Shown: positions 33,962-44,037, counted from the stretch's first letter. The stretch: DNA of 64,000 bases from Roseiarcus sp963775575 (GCA_963775575.1 CAVZJG010000002.1:1302001-1366000), one strand, 5' to 3'. The notes: a model not told the origin generated them from the sequence alone. A program made the numbers and translations.

Positions 33962-34574
33962 GAGCGCCTTCGTCGCTGATCGCCGCGGCGCGCGCGCCAT
34001 AGACGGCGCGTCGCGCGGTCCAGGCCGCGCGGGTCAGGGCGAAGCGATCGCACGGCACGAGGCCGCCGCGCGCCGGCGCGCCTTCGAGCCCCGAGCCAAG
34101 GAATTGAAACCCCGCCTTCTCCAGGACGCGGCGCGAGGCGGCGTTCTCGACGCGCGAGCTGGCGTCGAGTTCGACCGCGTCGGTCAGGGAAAAGGCGGCT
34201 TCGACCATCGCCTCGACCGCTTCGCTCGCCAGGCCCTTGCCCCAGGTCTCCGGCGCCAGCGCGTAGCCGAGCGTCAGGCGATCCAAGCCTCTCCCCTCCA
34301 GGCTGACGGCGCCGATCGCTTCGCGTTTGTCGCGGATCGGGGTCATCACCAGCGTCAGATCGCGCCCCGAAGCGTTGCCTTCGCGCGCAGCGTAAATGAA
34401 GCGTTCGGCGGTGCCCGGCGGATAGGGATGGGGAATGCGGGCGGTGAACTCGGCCACCTCCCAGCGGCTGCAATAGCGATGGATCGCCGGCGCGTCGGCG
34501 GCCCGCGGCCAGCGCAGCCACAGCCGCGCGGTCTCCAGGCGGAAGACATCGTCTCGGGCAAGATCGGGAAACAT
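33948..34574 (-). CDS. GNAT-family N-acetyltransferase (RimJ/RimL type)
   Basis: The 208-residue protein has the RimJ/RimL-like start TARLWLRWPRAADAPAI and the acetyl-CoA region LGYALAPETWGKGLASEAVE. The C-terminal NAASRRVLEKAGF motif follows. It would acetylate a protein N-terminus or small amine; the substrate is unknown. GGAG stands 7 bases before the ATG at 34574. A GNAT gene between rpmA and obgE is a common alphaproteobacterial arrangement. Confidence 0.85.
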   Translation of the reverse strand: MFPDLARDDVFRLETARLWLRWPRAADAPAIHRYCSRWEVAEFTARIPHPYPPGTAERFIYAAREGNASGRDLTLVMTPIRDKREAIGAVSLEGRGLDRLTLGYALAPETWGKGLASEAVEAMVEAAFSLTDAVELDASSRVENAASRRVLEKAGFQFLGSGLEGAPARGGLVPCDRFALTRAAWTARRAVYGARAAAISDEGAHEVS

Positions 34575-34768
34575 TTCCACTCCGGACCAGCGGGGGCTCG
34601 GCGAGGCGGCCCCGAGACGACGAAGGAGATGCGGCGACCCGCATCCCCTTTCCAAGCGCTTCGGCTTACCGGACTTTCGAGGAGGGCTGCCGCCTTCCTG
34701 TTCTCGGGGATGCTCGAGACCGTCCGCTGGGGCTGCCGCCGCGGCGGGGCTCCTCGCATCCCCGCCGT

Positions 34769-35035
34769 TCATTCGACCGCGGTTTTCGCCACCACGGCTA
34801 CGTATTGGCGACCGTTGTCTTTACATTCGAATGCGACGGCGCCTTGGGCGGTGGCGAACAAAGTGTGATCGGTCCCCATGCCGACGTTGCGGCCGGCGTG
34901 GAACTTGGTGCCGCGCTGACGGACCAGAATCATGCCGCTGCGGACCTGTTCGCCGCCGAACTTCTTCACGCCGAGGCGGCGCCCGTCCGAATCGCGACCG
35001 TTGCGCGAGGACCCGCCCGCCTTCTTATGAGCCAT
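34769..35035 (-). CDS. rpmA: 50S ribosomal protein L27
   Basis: The 88-residue protein starts MAHKKAGGSSRNGRDSDGRR and continues LGVKKFGGE, the nearly invariant L27 N-terminus that reaches the peptidyl-transferase centre. The rest (RQRGTKFHAGRNVGMGTDHT) is also standard. It follows rplU by 82 bp. Confidence 0.97.
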   Translation of the reverse strand: MAHKKAGGSSRNGRDSDGRRLGVKKFGGEQVRSGMILVRQRGTKFHAGRNVGMGTDHTLFATAQGAVAFECKDNGRQYVAVVAKTAVE

Positions 35036-35117
35036 TTCACTCGCTCCAAATCCGACGCGGCGCGCGAGGGCGCTGGTTTGCCGCGTATATAATCGAATAT
35101 CCCGGTCGGGGGAACCC

Positions 35118-35762
35118 TTATCCCTTGCGATCGCGTTTGCCGGCGCCGGTCTTGGCGGGCGGCGCCGACTTGGGCTTCTTGGCCTTCGCGGCGTCGCCGC
35201 CGGCGGTCTTGGCGGACTTCGTCCCGGCCGCGCCCGCCGGCGCTTCGGCCTTCGGCGCCGCGGCGGGCTTGGCGGCCGCGGTCTTGGCGGTCTTGGCGGC
35301 CGGCGGCTTGGCCTTCGACGGCGCGGCGGCCGACTGCGCCGGCGCCGCCTCGAGGCTCGCGGCGGCGGCCGCGGGCGCCGGCGCTTCGCCCTTGGGCGGC
35401 GCGGCGGGCGCGGGCGCAGCCGCCGACTTCGCCTTCTCAGGCTTGGCGCCGTCGGTCAGAATCTGCGTGATCCTGACGATCGTCAGGTCCTGGCGGTGGC
35501 CGCGCTTGCGGCGCGAATTCTTGCGGCGGCGCTTCTTGAACGCGACCACCTTGGGGCCGCGCGTCTGCTCGACGATTTCGCCGACGACGCTGGCGCCGGC
35601 GACGCGCGGCGCGCCGATGTCGCTCTTCTCGCCGTCGAACAGCGCGAGCACTTCGGCAAAGGTCACTTGCGCCCCGGCTTCGCCTTCGAGCGCCATGACG
35701 GCGATCTTGTCGGCGGCGGCGACCTTGTATTGCTTGCCGCCGGTCTTGATGACTGCGAACAT
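35118..35762 (-). CDS. rplU: 50S ribosomal protein L21 with a long Ala/Lys/Pro tail
   Basis: The first 103 residues are a normal L21 (MFAVIKTGGKQYKVAAADKI, VVAFKKRRRKNSRRKRGHRQ with the L21 signature). After that comes a tail of about 110 residues made of Ala, Lys, Pro and Glu, so the product is about twice the usual length of 103. Low-complexity L21 tails occur in several alphaproteobacteria. I chose the ATG at 35762; a frame six residues longer exists. Confidence 0.95.
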   Translation of the reverse strand: MFAVIKTGGKQYKVAAADKIAVMALEGEAGAQVTFAEVLALFDGEKSDIGAPRVAGASVVGEIVEQTRGPKVVAFKKRRRKNSRRKRGHRQDLTIVRITQILTDGAKPEKAKSAAAPAPAAPPKGEAPAPAAAAASLEAAPAQSAAAPSKAKPPAAKTAKTAAAKPAAAPKAEAPAGAAGTKSAKTAGGDAAKAKKPKSAPPAKTGAGKRDRKG

Positions 35763-35956
35763 CGTTTTCTCCGTGTTCAACCCGGCTCTGCGCGAGCGAC
35801 CGCGCGGCCGGCTTCTTGGCAGTGGAAACCCGCTGGTTTTCGCCCCCCTTCGCCGCCCTCAAGCGGAAAAGCAAAAGCGCGGCCATAAGCCGCGCCTGAG
35901 CGCGGCGTCCTATAGAGGGCGCAGCGCGCGAAGTCAAACGGATGTCCGGGTTCACA

Positions 35957-37241
35957 CACGGCTCGGAACTCAGGTTAACGACGATTTTGCCTTGACGCGG
36001 CGGCGTGATTCTCTCGGGCTCCTGATTCGTTTGGGGGCGCCACATGGACGACACGACCGACTTTTTCGCCGACGAGGAGGTTCCCCGGGCGCGCGTAGCC
36101 CTGCTTTTGAAGCATTTCTCCCGGCTCTCGGACGAGCGCGAACCCTGGCGGATCCTGTATCCGTTGGCCGAGGTTCTTTTGCTGCTGACCTGCGCCACCA
36201 TCGCCTCTTGCGACGATTTCGACGATATCCTCGCCTGGGGCGAGGATCATCTTGGTTTTCTTAGAAAGTTCGCGCCGTTTCATCATGGAATCCCCTGCGA
36301 ACGCTGGCTGCGCACCCTGGTCAACCGGGTCGACCCTCTGACATTTGGTCGTTGTTTCGACAGTTGGATCAAGGCGCTGTGGCCGGGCCGGCACGACCTC
36401 ATCGCCATCGATGGCAAGACCTCGCGCCGCACGCACGACAAGCGCAAGGCGCTCAAGGCGCTGCACACGCTCAGCGCCTACGCGACGAACGCCCGTCTCA
36501 CGCTGGCGCAACTCAGCGTGCCCGAGAAAACCAACGAGATCACGGCCATCCCCGATCTGCTCGACCACCTGGCCGAGGCGGGGCAACTCGAAGGCGCCCT
36601 CGTCACCATCGACGCCATGGGATGTCAGGTCGACATCGCCGCCGGGATCGTCGAGCACAAAGCCGATTTTCTGCTGCCGCTGAAGGGCAATCAGGCAACC
36701 ATGGAAGCGGAGGTCGGCGCCTACTTCGACACCGCGCCGGAGGACGAACTCGTCTCCAAGAGCGTCGTCGAGAAAGGCCACGGCCGCATCGAAACCCGCG
36801 TCTACACCGCCTCCAAAGAGGTCGATTGGATCAAGGCCGACAAGTCCTATCCGGGCCAGCCGCGTTTCGAAAACATCAAGACGCTCGTTCGCGTTCTCAA
36901 TCGAACCGAATACGCGGACCGATGCACCTTCGACACGCGGCTCTATATCTCGTCCGCGCCGCTCGACATCGAACGGCTCGCGGCCGGCGCGCGCGGCCAC
37001 TGGGGCGTCGAGAGCATGCACTGGCTGCTCGACATGGAGTTCAAGGACGATCTGTCGCGCTACCGCACCGGCCACGGCGCCAAGAACATGGCCATCGTCC
37101 GCCGCTTCGCCCTCGGCCTCGTGCGCGCCAATAAATCACCCGCAAGCGTCAAAACACGCAGAAAATCAGCGAGTTGGAATATGAATTTCCTCCTCGAAAT
37201 CCTGCAAATGAAATGACCGTTAACCTGGAATCCGTGCCGTG
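35957..37241 (+). mobile_element. intact ISAs1-family insertion sequence, 1285 bp
   Basis: The ends are 24-bp imperfect inverted repeats: CACGGCTCGGAACTCAGG... at 35957-35980, and its partner at 37218-37241 ending ...CGTGCCGTG. The inner nine bases of each arm (the GGTTAACG core and flanking base) are identical. Both ends are flanked by the same 10 bases, CGGGTTCACA (35947-35956 and 37242-37251), a target duplication of the size expected for the family. A single full-length transposase fills the element. It sits upstream of the rplU promoter region. Confidence 0.93.
36044..37216 (+). CDS. ISAs1-family transposase
   Basis: The 390-residue DDE transposase begins with the DUF4372-like helical segment (ALLLKHFSRLSDEREPWRIL). 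It has LLTCATIASCDDFDDILAWG, the first catalytic Asp in LIAIDGKTSRRTHD, the second in LVTIDAMGCQVDIAAGIV, and the Glu region in HWGVESMHWLLDMEFKDD. Length and motif order are complete, so it is probably active. The start has no strong ribosome site. Confidence 0.93.
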   Translation: MDDTTDFFADEEVPRARVALLLKHFSRLSDEREPWRILYPLAEVLLLLTCATIASCDDFDDILAWGEDHLGFLRKFAPFHHGIPCERWLRTLVNRVDPLTFGRCFDSWIKALWPGRHDLIAIDGKTSRRTHDKRKALKALHTLSAYATNARLTLAQLSVPEKTNEITAIPDLLDHLAEAGQLEGALVTIDAMGCQVDIAAGIVEHKADFLLPLKGNQATMEAEVGAYFDTAPEDELVSKSVVEKGHGRIETRVYTASKEVDWIKADKSYPGQPRFENIKTLVRVLNRTEYADRCTFDTRLYISSAPLDIERLAAGARGHWGVESMHWLLDMEFKDDLSRYRTGHGAKNMAIVRRFALGLVRANKSPASVKTRRKSASWNMNFLLEILQMK

Positions 37242-37509
37242 CGGGTTCACATCAGTTCACATCATATGAGACGCCGGGGTCTCGAGGCCGTGCCCCCGGG
37301 AGCGGAGCGCAGCGGTTGAACATTGGCCAAGCGGGTTATGTTGGGCTATGATCGCAAATTCGAACGCGAAAGACGCGAGCGCGCTTGGCCGACGGCTCGA
37401 AGAGGCCACACTTCGGCCGCGAAAGGCTCTATTGTGCCCCCGCGGGGCGTATGATGCGGCGCCGCGGCCGACCCCCGCGCGGCTCAGTGGGACTTGGAAC
37501 AGGAGACTC

Positions 37510-38208
37510 ATGCCGACGATCGCCCTGGTCGACGACGACCGCAACATCCTGACTTCCGTTTCGCTTTCGTTGGAGGCGGAAGGCTACCGCGTTCAAACCT
37601 TCACCAACGGCGCGAGCGCCCTCGACGGCCTGAAAGCCAATCCGCCCGATCTCGCCATCTTCGACATCAAGATGCCGCGCATGGACGGCATGGAGCTGTT
37701 GCGCAGGCTGCGGCAGAAATCCGATCTGCCGGTGATCTTTCTCACCTCGAAGGACGAGGAAATCGACGAGTTGTTCGGGCTCAAGATGGGCGCCGACGAC
37801 TTCATTCGCAAACCCTTCTCCCAGCGCCTGCTGGTCGAGCGCGTCAAGGCGATCCTGCGCCGCGCCAACCCCAAGGACGCCGCGTCGCAAAAGGAGAGCG
37901 AGGCCAAGATCCTCGAACGGGGGCGGCTGAAAATGGACCCCGAGCGTCACACCTGCACCTGGAGCAACGTCCCCGTCACGTTGACGGTGACGGAGTTTCT
38001 GATTCTGCAGGCGCTGGCGGCGCGCCCGGGAGTCGTCAAGAGCCGCAACGCGCTGATGGACGCCGCTTACGACGATCAGGTGTACGTCGACGATCGCACC
38101 ATCGACAGCCACATCAAACGGCTGCGCAAGAAATTCAAGGTCGTCGAACCCGATTTCGAAATGATCGAGACGCTATACGGCGTCGGCTATCGTTTCAGGG
38201 AAGCCTGA
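37510..38208 (+). CDS. chvI: response regulator ChvI
   Basis: The 232-residue OmpR-type regulator has a receiver domain (acid pocket VDDDRN at 7-10, phospho-Asp 52 in FDIKMPRMDG, Lys in FIRKPFSQ) and a winged-helix output domain ending GVGYRFREA. The order with the next gene and the sequence 'FGLKMGADDFIRKPFSQRLL' identify ChvI, which controls acid, envelope and exopolysaccharide genes in Hyphomicrobiales. AGGAGA precedes the ATG at 37510. Confidence 0.93.
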   Translation: MPTIALVDDDRNILTSVSLSLEAEGYRVQTFTNGASALDGLKANPPDLAIFDIKMPRMDGMELLRRLRQKSDLPVIFLTSKDEEIDELFGLKMGADDFIRKPFSQRLLVERVKAILRRANPKDAASQKESEAKILERGRLKMDPERHTCTWSNVPVTLTVTEFLILQALAARPGVVKSRNALMDAAYDDQVYVDDRTIDSHIKRLRKKFKVVEPDFEMIETLYGVGYRFREA

Positions 38209-38263
38209 GGCGAGGGCGACGCGCGATGACCGGGACGCGGCGCCGTCGCCGCCGCGCGCAGCG

Positions 38264-40135
38264 ATGAGCGCCGAGGCGCACAGTGATCCGAATCTCCCCT
38301 CCGCGGGCGCGCGCTCCTCCGCGGGCGCGCGCTGGCGCAAGTCGCGCGTGCGCCTTTACGGGCGCGCCGTCTGGCGCGCGATCATATCGCGCTTCTCCTC
38401 ATCTCTGACGCACCGCATCGTCGTGCTCAATCTGGGCGGCCTTGTCGTCCTGGTGATCGCGTTCCTGCTGCTCAACCAGTTCCGCGCCGACATCATCGAC
38501 GCCAGAACGCAGAGCCTGAAAACCCAGGCCGAAATCATCGCCGCCGCCATCGCCGCCTCCGCCGCGGTCGAAACCGACACCATCACTATCGATCCAGAAA
38601 AGCTGCTGCACCTCGCGCCGAGCGAGAACGCGGCGCCGGCGCCGAGCGAGGAAGATTCGATCGAATTTTCGATCAACCCGGAGCGCGTCGGCCCGCTCCT
38701 CCACCGCCTGGCGACGCCGACGCGCACGCGCGCGCGCATCTACGATCGCGACGGATTGCTGCTGCTCGATTCGCAAACCCTTGCGGCGCGCGGCGCGTCG
38801 CTTCGCGCCGGGCCGGGCGAGAGCCCGGTCGAAGGTTCGACATGGTGGAGCCGGCTGTGGGCCGAAGCGCGCAGTTCCTTGGCGCCCGTCACGAAACCGC
38901 GCGTCAGCGACGATTGGATAACCAACGGCAAGTCGCTGGCCGAAGTCGCCGCCGCGCTGGAGGGAAGGACGGAATCGGCCGTTCGGGTCAACGCCGCGGG
39001 TCAGACGATCGTCTCGGTCAGCGTGCCGATCCAGCGCGCGACGATGATTCGCGGCGCGTTGCTGCTCTCCACCCAAGGCGGCGACATCGACGCCGTCATC
39101 GCTTCGGAGCGCTGGGCGTTGCTGCAAATCTTTCTGGTGCTGGCCGCAGTGATGCTGATGCTGTCGCTGTCGCTCGCCAATACGATCGCCGAGCCGGTGC
39201 GCAAGCTCGCCGAAGCGGCCGAGCGCGTGCGGCGCGGCATCAGGTCGCGGCAGCAGATTCCCGACTACACCACCCGGTCGGACGAAATCGGCCATCTCTC
39301 CGGCGCGCTGCGCGACATGACCCAGGCGCTCTACGACCGGATCGACGCGATCGAGAGCTTCGCGGCGGACGTCGCGCACGAACTGAAGAATCCGCTGACC
39401 TCGCTGCGCAGCGCCGTCGAAACGCTGCCGCGGGTGGCGTCCGGCCCCTCGCGCGATCGCCTGCTCGCCATCATGCAGCACGACGTGCGGCGACTCGACC
39501 GGCTGATCAGCGACATCTCCGACGCTTCGCGGCTCGATGCGGAACTGGCGCGCGACGACGCCGGACCGGTCGACATGGCGGCGCTGCTGCGCACGGTGGC
39601 GGCGATGGCCGCCGATTCGCCGCGCGGCAAGGGAATCGCGCTGCGCCTGACGATCGAAGCGGCTGACGCCAAGGCGAAGGCGCCGGCCTATGTCGTGCTC
39701 GGCTACGATTCCCGGCTCGCCCAGGTGATCACCAATTTGATCGACAACGCCTGCTCGTTCTCGCCTGCGGGCGGGGAAGTGCGAATCGCACTGAGCCGGG
39801 CGCGCGGCGAGAGCGCGCCGGACGGCGAGCCGTCGGGCGATCACGTCGTCGTCACGATTGACGACGACGGCCCGGGAATCCCGCCGCACGCCCTCGAGAG
39901 CATTTTCGAGCGCTTCTACACCGATCGCCCGGGCCAGGGCTTCGGACAGAATTCCGGGCTCGGACTTTCCATTTCGCGTCAGATCGTTCAGGCGCACGGC
40001 GGACGAATATGGGCGTCCAATCAGCCCCTCGCGCGCGAGACGGCGGCGCCGGCCGCCGACGCAGACGACGGCGCCCAAACGCGCCACGGCGCGGGAGCGC
40101 GCTTCGTCATTCGCCTGCCGGCGATCGGGCCGTGA
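38264..40135 (+). CDS. chvG: sensor histidine kinase ChvG
   Basis: The 623-residue membrane kinase senses envelope or acid stress and phosphorylates ChvI. It has an N-terminal membrane helix (IVVLNLGGLVVLVIAFLLLN), a periplasmic domain, a second helix near residue 290 (LLQIFLVLAAVMLMLSLSLA), a HAMP region, the phospho-acceptor His in FAADVAHELKNPLTSL, and an ATPase domain with NLIDNACSF and GLGLSISRQIV. Its TGA overlaps the GTG of hprK, the standard Hyphomicrobiales linkage. Confidence 0.93.
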   Translation: MSAEAHSDPNLPSAGARSSAGARWRKSRVRLYGRAVWRAIISRFSSSLTHRIVVLNLGGLVVLVIAFLLLNQFRADIIDARTQSLKTQAEIIAAAIAASAAVETDTITIDPEKLLHLAPSENAAPAPSEEDSIEFSINPERVGPLLHRLATPTRTRARIYDRDGLLLLDSQTLAARGASLRAGPGESPVEGSTWWSRLWAEARSSLAPVTKPRVSDDWITNGKSLAEVAAALEGRTESAVRVNAAGQTIVSVSVPIQRATMIRGALLLSTQGGDIDAVIASERWALLQIFLVLAAVMLMLSLSLANTIAEPVRKLAEAAERVRRGIRSRQQIPDYTTRSDEIGHLSGALRDMTQALYDRIDAIESFAADVAHELKNPLTSLRSAVETLPRVASGPSRDRLLAIMQHDVRRLDRLISDISDASRLDAELARDDAGPVDMAALLRTVAAMAADSPRGKGIALRLTIEAADAKAKAPAYVVLGYDSRLAQVITNLIDNACSFSPAGGEVRIALSRARGESAPDGEPSGDHVVVTIDDDGPGIPPHALESIFERFYTDRPGQGFGQNSGLGLSISRQIVQAHGGRIWASNQPLARETAAPAADADDGAQTRHGAGARFVIRLPAIGP

Positions 40136-40557
40136 CGGCGCCCGCGGCCGAGTGGTCGGGCTTCAACGCCAGCGCGGTCGTCGTCGGCGAGAGCGGGGTG
40201 CTGGCGCGCGGCCCGTCGGGCGCGGGCAAGAGCTCCCTCGCGCTGGCGTTGATCGCCCTCGCCCGCGAAGCCGCGATTTTCGCCGCGCTGATCGGCGACG
40301 ACCGGGTGTTCGTGCGCGCCTGCGGCGGGCGCCTGCTGGCGCGCGGCGTTCCGCGGTTCGCGGGGCTCATCGAGCGTCGTTTCGAGGGCCTCGTCGTGGC
40401 CGCTCACGAGCCCTCGGCGGTCGTGCGGCTGGTCGTCGATCTCGCCGGCCACGGGCGGTCGCCGCCGCGAATGCCCGAGGACAGCGACAAAATCGCCGAA
40501 TTGCTCGGCGTCCGGCTGCCGCGAATTGCGCTCGAACTCGGGGCAGGGTTCGCTTGA
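40132..40557 (+). CDS. hprK: truncated-type HPr kinase/phosphorylase
   Basis: The 141-residue protein contains only the C-terminal catalytic domain, as is usual in alphaproteobacteria: P-loop GPSGAGKSSLALAL, IGDDRVFVRACGGRL with the kinase/phosphorylase Asp residues, and RPAARG-like signature GRLLARG. It would phosphorylate HPr on Ser. The GTG start overlaps the chvG stop. The EIIA and HPr genes follow. Confidence 0.88.
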   Translation: MTAPAAEWSGFNASAVVVGESGVLARGPSGAGKSSLALALIALAREAAIFAALIGDDRVFVRACGGRLLARGVPRFAGLIERRFEGLVVAAHEPSAVVRLVVDLAGHGRSPPRMPEDSDKIAELLGVRLPRIALELGAGFA

Positions 40558-40720
40558 TCACGCCTATGCGGTGCTTGAAAGTCTTGCTAGGCTGCCCTAA
40601 CGCGGGTCGGCCCCTGTTGCGAATTGTTCTTGATCCTTGCGCCGCAGTGCACAAAAATGCGCCCGTTGCAACGTGACCGTTCGCTGGCGCGGCGGCGGCG
40701 CCTGAAACGATGGATTGTTG

Positions 40721-41122
40721 ATGATTGGAATGGTCCTTGTGACCCACGGCCAGCTCGCCAATGGTTTTCGGGCTGCGCTCGAGCACGTCGTCGGGCCGCA
40801 ATCGCATTTTGAAACGATTACGATCGGCCCCGAGGACGATATGGAACGGCGTCGCGCCGACATTATCAGCGCGATCGGGCGGGTTCAGGACGGCAGCGGC
40901 GTGGTCCTGCTGACCGACATGTTCGGCGGCACGCCGTCCAACCTGGCCATCTCCGTCATGGACGGCGGGCGCATCGAAGTCATTTGCGGCATCAACCTGC
41001 CGATGCTGATCAAATTGGCGACGCTGCGCGAAACGGCGGACCTCGACGAGGCGGTGCTCGAAGCTCGCGACGCCGGCCGCAAATACATCACCGTGGCGAG
41101 CAAGGTGCTGACCGGAAAATGA
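40721..41122 (+). CDS. PTS EIIA (mannose-type) regulatory protein
   Basis: The 133-residue EIIA-Man-like protein has the phospho-His in MIGMVLVTHGQLANGF (His 9), VVLLTDMFGGTPSNLA and GINLPMLIKLATLR. No sugar permease (EIIBC/D) is encoded here, so it belongs to the regulatory phosphorelay with HPr and HprK. The ATG at 40721 gives the normal length; a TTG two codons upstream is possible. Confidence 0.92.
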   Translation: MIGMVLVTHGQLANGFRAALEHVVGPQSHFETITIGPEDDMERRRADIISAIGRVQDGSGVVLLTDMFGGTPSNLAISVMDGGRIEVICGINLPMLIKLATLRETADLDEAVLEARDAGRKYITVASKVLTGK

Positions 41123-41451
41123 CCGAGACGACCGAGCGAGGCGAAGACGACCCGTGTCCGCCGCCTCCGACGCTCGCCAGCGCGCACGTGCGCGACATGC
41201 GCATCGTCAACCGCAAGGGGCTGCACGCGCGCGCCGCCGCCAAGTTCGTGCAGTGCGTCGATCGCTTCGACGCGCAGGTCCAGGTCACGCGCTGCGGCGA
41301 CACCGTCGGCGGCGATTCCATCATGGGCATCTTGATGCTGGGCGCCGGCGTCGATTCGACGATCACCATCGCCGCCCAGGGCGCCCAGGCCCTCGAGGCG
41401 CTCGAGGCCCTCGAAGCGCTCATCGCCGACCGTTTCGGCGAAGACGAATGA
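41119..41451 (+). CDS. phosphocarrier HPr
   Basis: The 110-residue HPr has RIVNRKGLHARAAAKFV with the phospho-His 36 and GGDSIMGILML with the regulatory Ser near 67 that HprK would modify. It is longer than classical HPr (about 88) because of an N-terminal extension of about 24 residues and a repeated LEALEALEAL end. Its ATG overlaps the EIIA stop. Confidence 0.93.
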   Translation: MTETTERGEDDPCPPPPTLASAHVRDMRIVNRKGLHARAAAKFVQCVDRFDAQVQVTRCGDTVGGDSIMGILMLGAGVDSTITIAAQGAQALEALEALEALIADRFGEDE

Positions 41452-41520
41452 CGCGGTCGCCGGGCGAACCGTTCGCCCGAGCCGCGCGGCGAGGGCGCGC
41501 GAAGCCCGGCGAAGCGCGGG

Positions 41521-42393
<873 letters not shown>

Positions 42394-42402
42394 GGGAGCT
42401 GT

Positions 42403-43047
42403 CTACTTCGCGGGCTTGGTCGTGTCTTCGGCGCCGGCCTCGGAGGCGGGAACGAACAGCCCCTTGACGCGGTTGGCCGCCGGACCGGTGTCGACGGTCG
42501 CTTGGCCGGTGGTCAAATCGTAGGTCAGCTTGTCGCCCTTGGTGACGTTGCCGCCGTCGCTCAGGGTGACGTTTCCGGTCAGCCAGACCTTGTTTTGCGC
42601 CTTGTCGTAGGAACCGCTGTCGGCGGTGGCGACCTGGGTTTTCGACACGACGGTGACCGGGCCGGCGGCGTCGAGATGCTTGACGTGACTGGATCCGGCG
42701 CCCGAAGCGGCGCCGGCCCCCTCGCCGGCCTTGGCCGAATCGCCCGCCGTGGCGGCTGCGGGCCGCGTCGACGCAGAATCATTGTCCATGAAGATCGTCA
42801 TCGCCGAACAGGTCATCTTGGTGTCGCCTTGAATGACGACGACCTTGCCGGTGTAAATCGCTTTCTGCTCCTTGTCGAAATAGACGAGCTTGTCCGCCTC
42901 GATGGAAACCGGCTGCTTGGAATCCGCGCCCGGCAGCATCACCACGCCGACGCCCTTGGTCGCCGCCGCGCCGAGCGGCGCGCTCGCGCCGAGCAGCGCG
43001 ATCGCGAGCGCCGCGGCCAATCCGACGCGCGCGTCGAAAGCCCTCAT
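42403..43047 (-). CDS. lptA: periplasmic LPS-bridge protein
   Basis: LptA forms the periplasmic bridge for LPS. The 214-residue product has a signal peptide (MRAFDARVGLAAALAIALLG, cleavage near AAA), then an OstA-type beta-jellyroll (KQPVSIEADKLVYFDKEQKA, YTGKVVVIQGDTKMTC, VWLTGNVTLSDGGNVTKGDK). An Ala/Gly-rich insert of about 30 residues sits in the middle. It overlaps lptC by 4 bp and ends 9 bp before lptB. Confidence 0.92.
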   Translation of the reverse strand: MRAFDARVGLAAALAIALLGASAPLGAAATKGVGVVMLPGADSKQPVSIEADKLVYFDKEQKAIYTGKVVVIQGDTKMTCSAMTIFMDNDSASTRPAAATAGDSAKAGEGAGAASGAGSSHVKHLDAAGPVTVVSKTQVATADSGSYDKAQNKVWLTGNVTLSDGGNVTKGDKLTYDLTTGQATVDTGPAANRVKGLFVPASEAGAEDTTKPAK

Positions 43048-43781
43048 GGATTCGTTCCCTTCATATCGGCGGGCGCGGCGTCGGCGCGCGCCTCGGACGA
43101 GAACGTCGATCGCACGTGGCCCGAGAAGGTCAGTTCCTCGCCATTGTCGCGCGCCGAGGCGGAATCCGCCGCTATCGTGGCGCCGTTGGCCGTGGCCACG
43201 GTCACCGGTTCGTTCGAGCGATAGACTCCCGCCTTGAAGTCGATGGTCGCGCTCCTGAGCGTGACGTCGTAGTCGGCGTTGCGAATGTGCACGTCCTGCG
43301 ACAACTCCAGAGATTGGTTGGCGGTGTCGTAGAGGCCGACCGCGGCGGCAATATGGAGCGAACCGTTGTCCCCCATGCCCAGGTCGCCGTCGACGCCGTG
43401 CAATTCGACTAGGGTCGGCCGCGTAACGTCCTGAATCGCCTTCGCGGCGCTGAAGACATAGGCGCGCCCGTCGCGACGAAAACCGGTCAGCTTCGGCCTG
43501 CCCATGGTGATCTTCGCGCCGTCGACGCTGATCTCGCCGATCGACAATTGGGCCGTCTTGGCGCGGAACGGGTGGAAGAGCGCGCCGACGATCAACGCCG
43601 CCACGCCGACGACAACGCCAATGGGCGCCGCAACGCGCACGAAGCGAACCAGCCGGGAATGGCGCTGCGCCGCCGCGAAGGCGCGCAACCGCGCGTCCTC
43701 GCCTCCGACGGGCGAAGGCGGGCTCGCCGCAAACCTGCGGCCTCGGGCCGTCCAGTCCGCTCTCGATGCTGGCGCCGACAT
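43044..43781 (-). CDS. lptC: LPS export protein LptC
   Basis: The 245-residue protein has a single membrane helix (VAAPIGVVVGVAALIVGALF, about residues 47-66) and a periplasmic LptC jellyroll (MGRPKLTGFRRDGRAYVFSA, DVHIRNADYDVTLRSATIDF). The N-terminal 45 residues are cytoplasmic. It is the first gene of the lpt set and lies about 170 bp from the oppositely oriented tRNA. Confidence 0.9.
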   Translation of the reverse strand: MSAPASRADWTARGRRFAASPPSPVGGEDARLRAFAAAQRHSRLVRFVRVAAPIGVVVGVAALIVGALFHPFRAKTAQLSIGEISVDGAKITMGRPKLTGFRRDGRAYVFSAAKAIQDVTRPTLVELHGVDGDLGMGDNGSLHIAAAVGLYDTANQSLELSQDVHIRNADYDVTLRSATIDFKAGVYRSNEPVTVATANGATIAADSASARDNGEELTFSGHVRSTFSSEARADAAPADMKGTNP

Positions 43782-43953
43782 GGTCTCCCAGGTTGTTGGC
43801 GGCGACGCCGCTCCGCGTCGCTAGCATAAAGAGAACGGCAAGGAAAAGAAATGCGTGGGCGAGGTCGGGGCGGGCGCCCCGCGCCGAGCTCCGGCGACGA
43901 TTGCGTTGCGCCGCCGTTTGCGTTTAATGCCGTTCCCGGTCGCGCCCTTGTCC

Positions 43954-44029
43954 GGGCCGGTAGCTCAACGGTTAGAGCCGGCCGCTCATAACGGTCTGGT
44001 TGGGGGTTCGAGTCCCTCCCGGCCCACCA
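43954..44029 (+). tRNA. tRNA with CAU anticodon (probably Ile2, else Met)
   Basis: A 76-base cloverleaf is clear. The acceptor GGGCCGG pairs with CCGGCCC, the D arm is GCTC-AACGGTTA-GAGC, the anticodon stem is GGCCG/CGGTC with loop CTCATAA (anticodon CAT), and the T arm carries GGTTCGAGTCC. CCA is encoded. The anticodon stem lacks the three G-C pairs of initiator tRNA. The GGCCG stem and GGGCCGG acceptor resemble alphaproteobacterial tRNA-Ile(CAU) more than elongator Met, but sequence alone is not decisive. Confidence 0.93.
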
Positions 44030-44037
44030 GGGCGACC

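Noticed and set aside
37348..37509. An N-terminal extension of ChvI
   Set aside because: It precedes a well-placed ribosome site and ATG at 37510 and is not part of the receiver domain.
43592..44030. A transporter C-terminal domain running through the tRNA and lptC
   Set aside because: The residues are low-complexity frame leftovers on the wrong frame of lptC and antisense to the tRNA, so I treat the transporter as having lost its stop instead.
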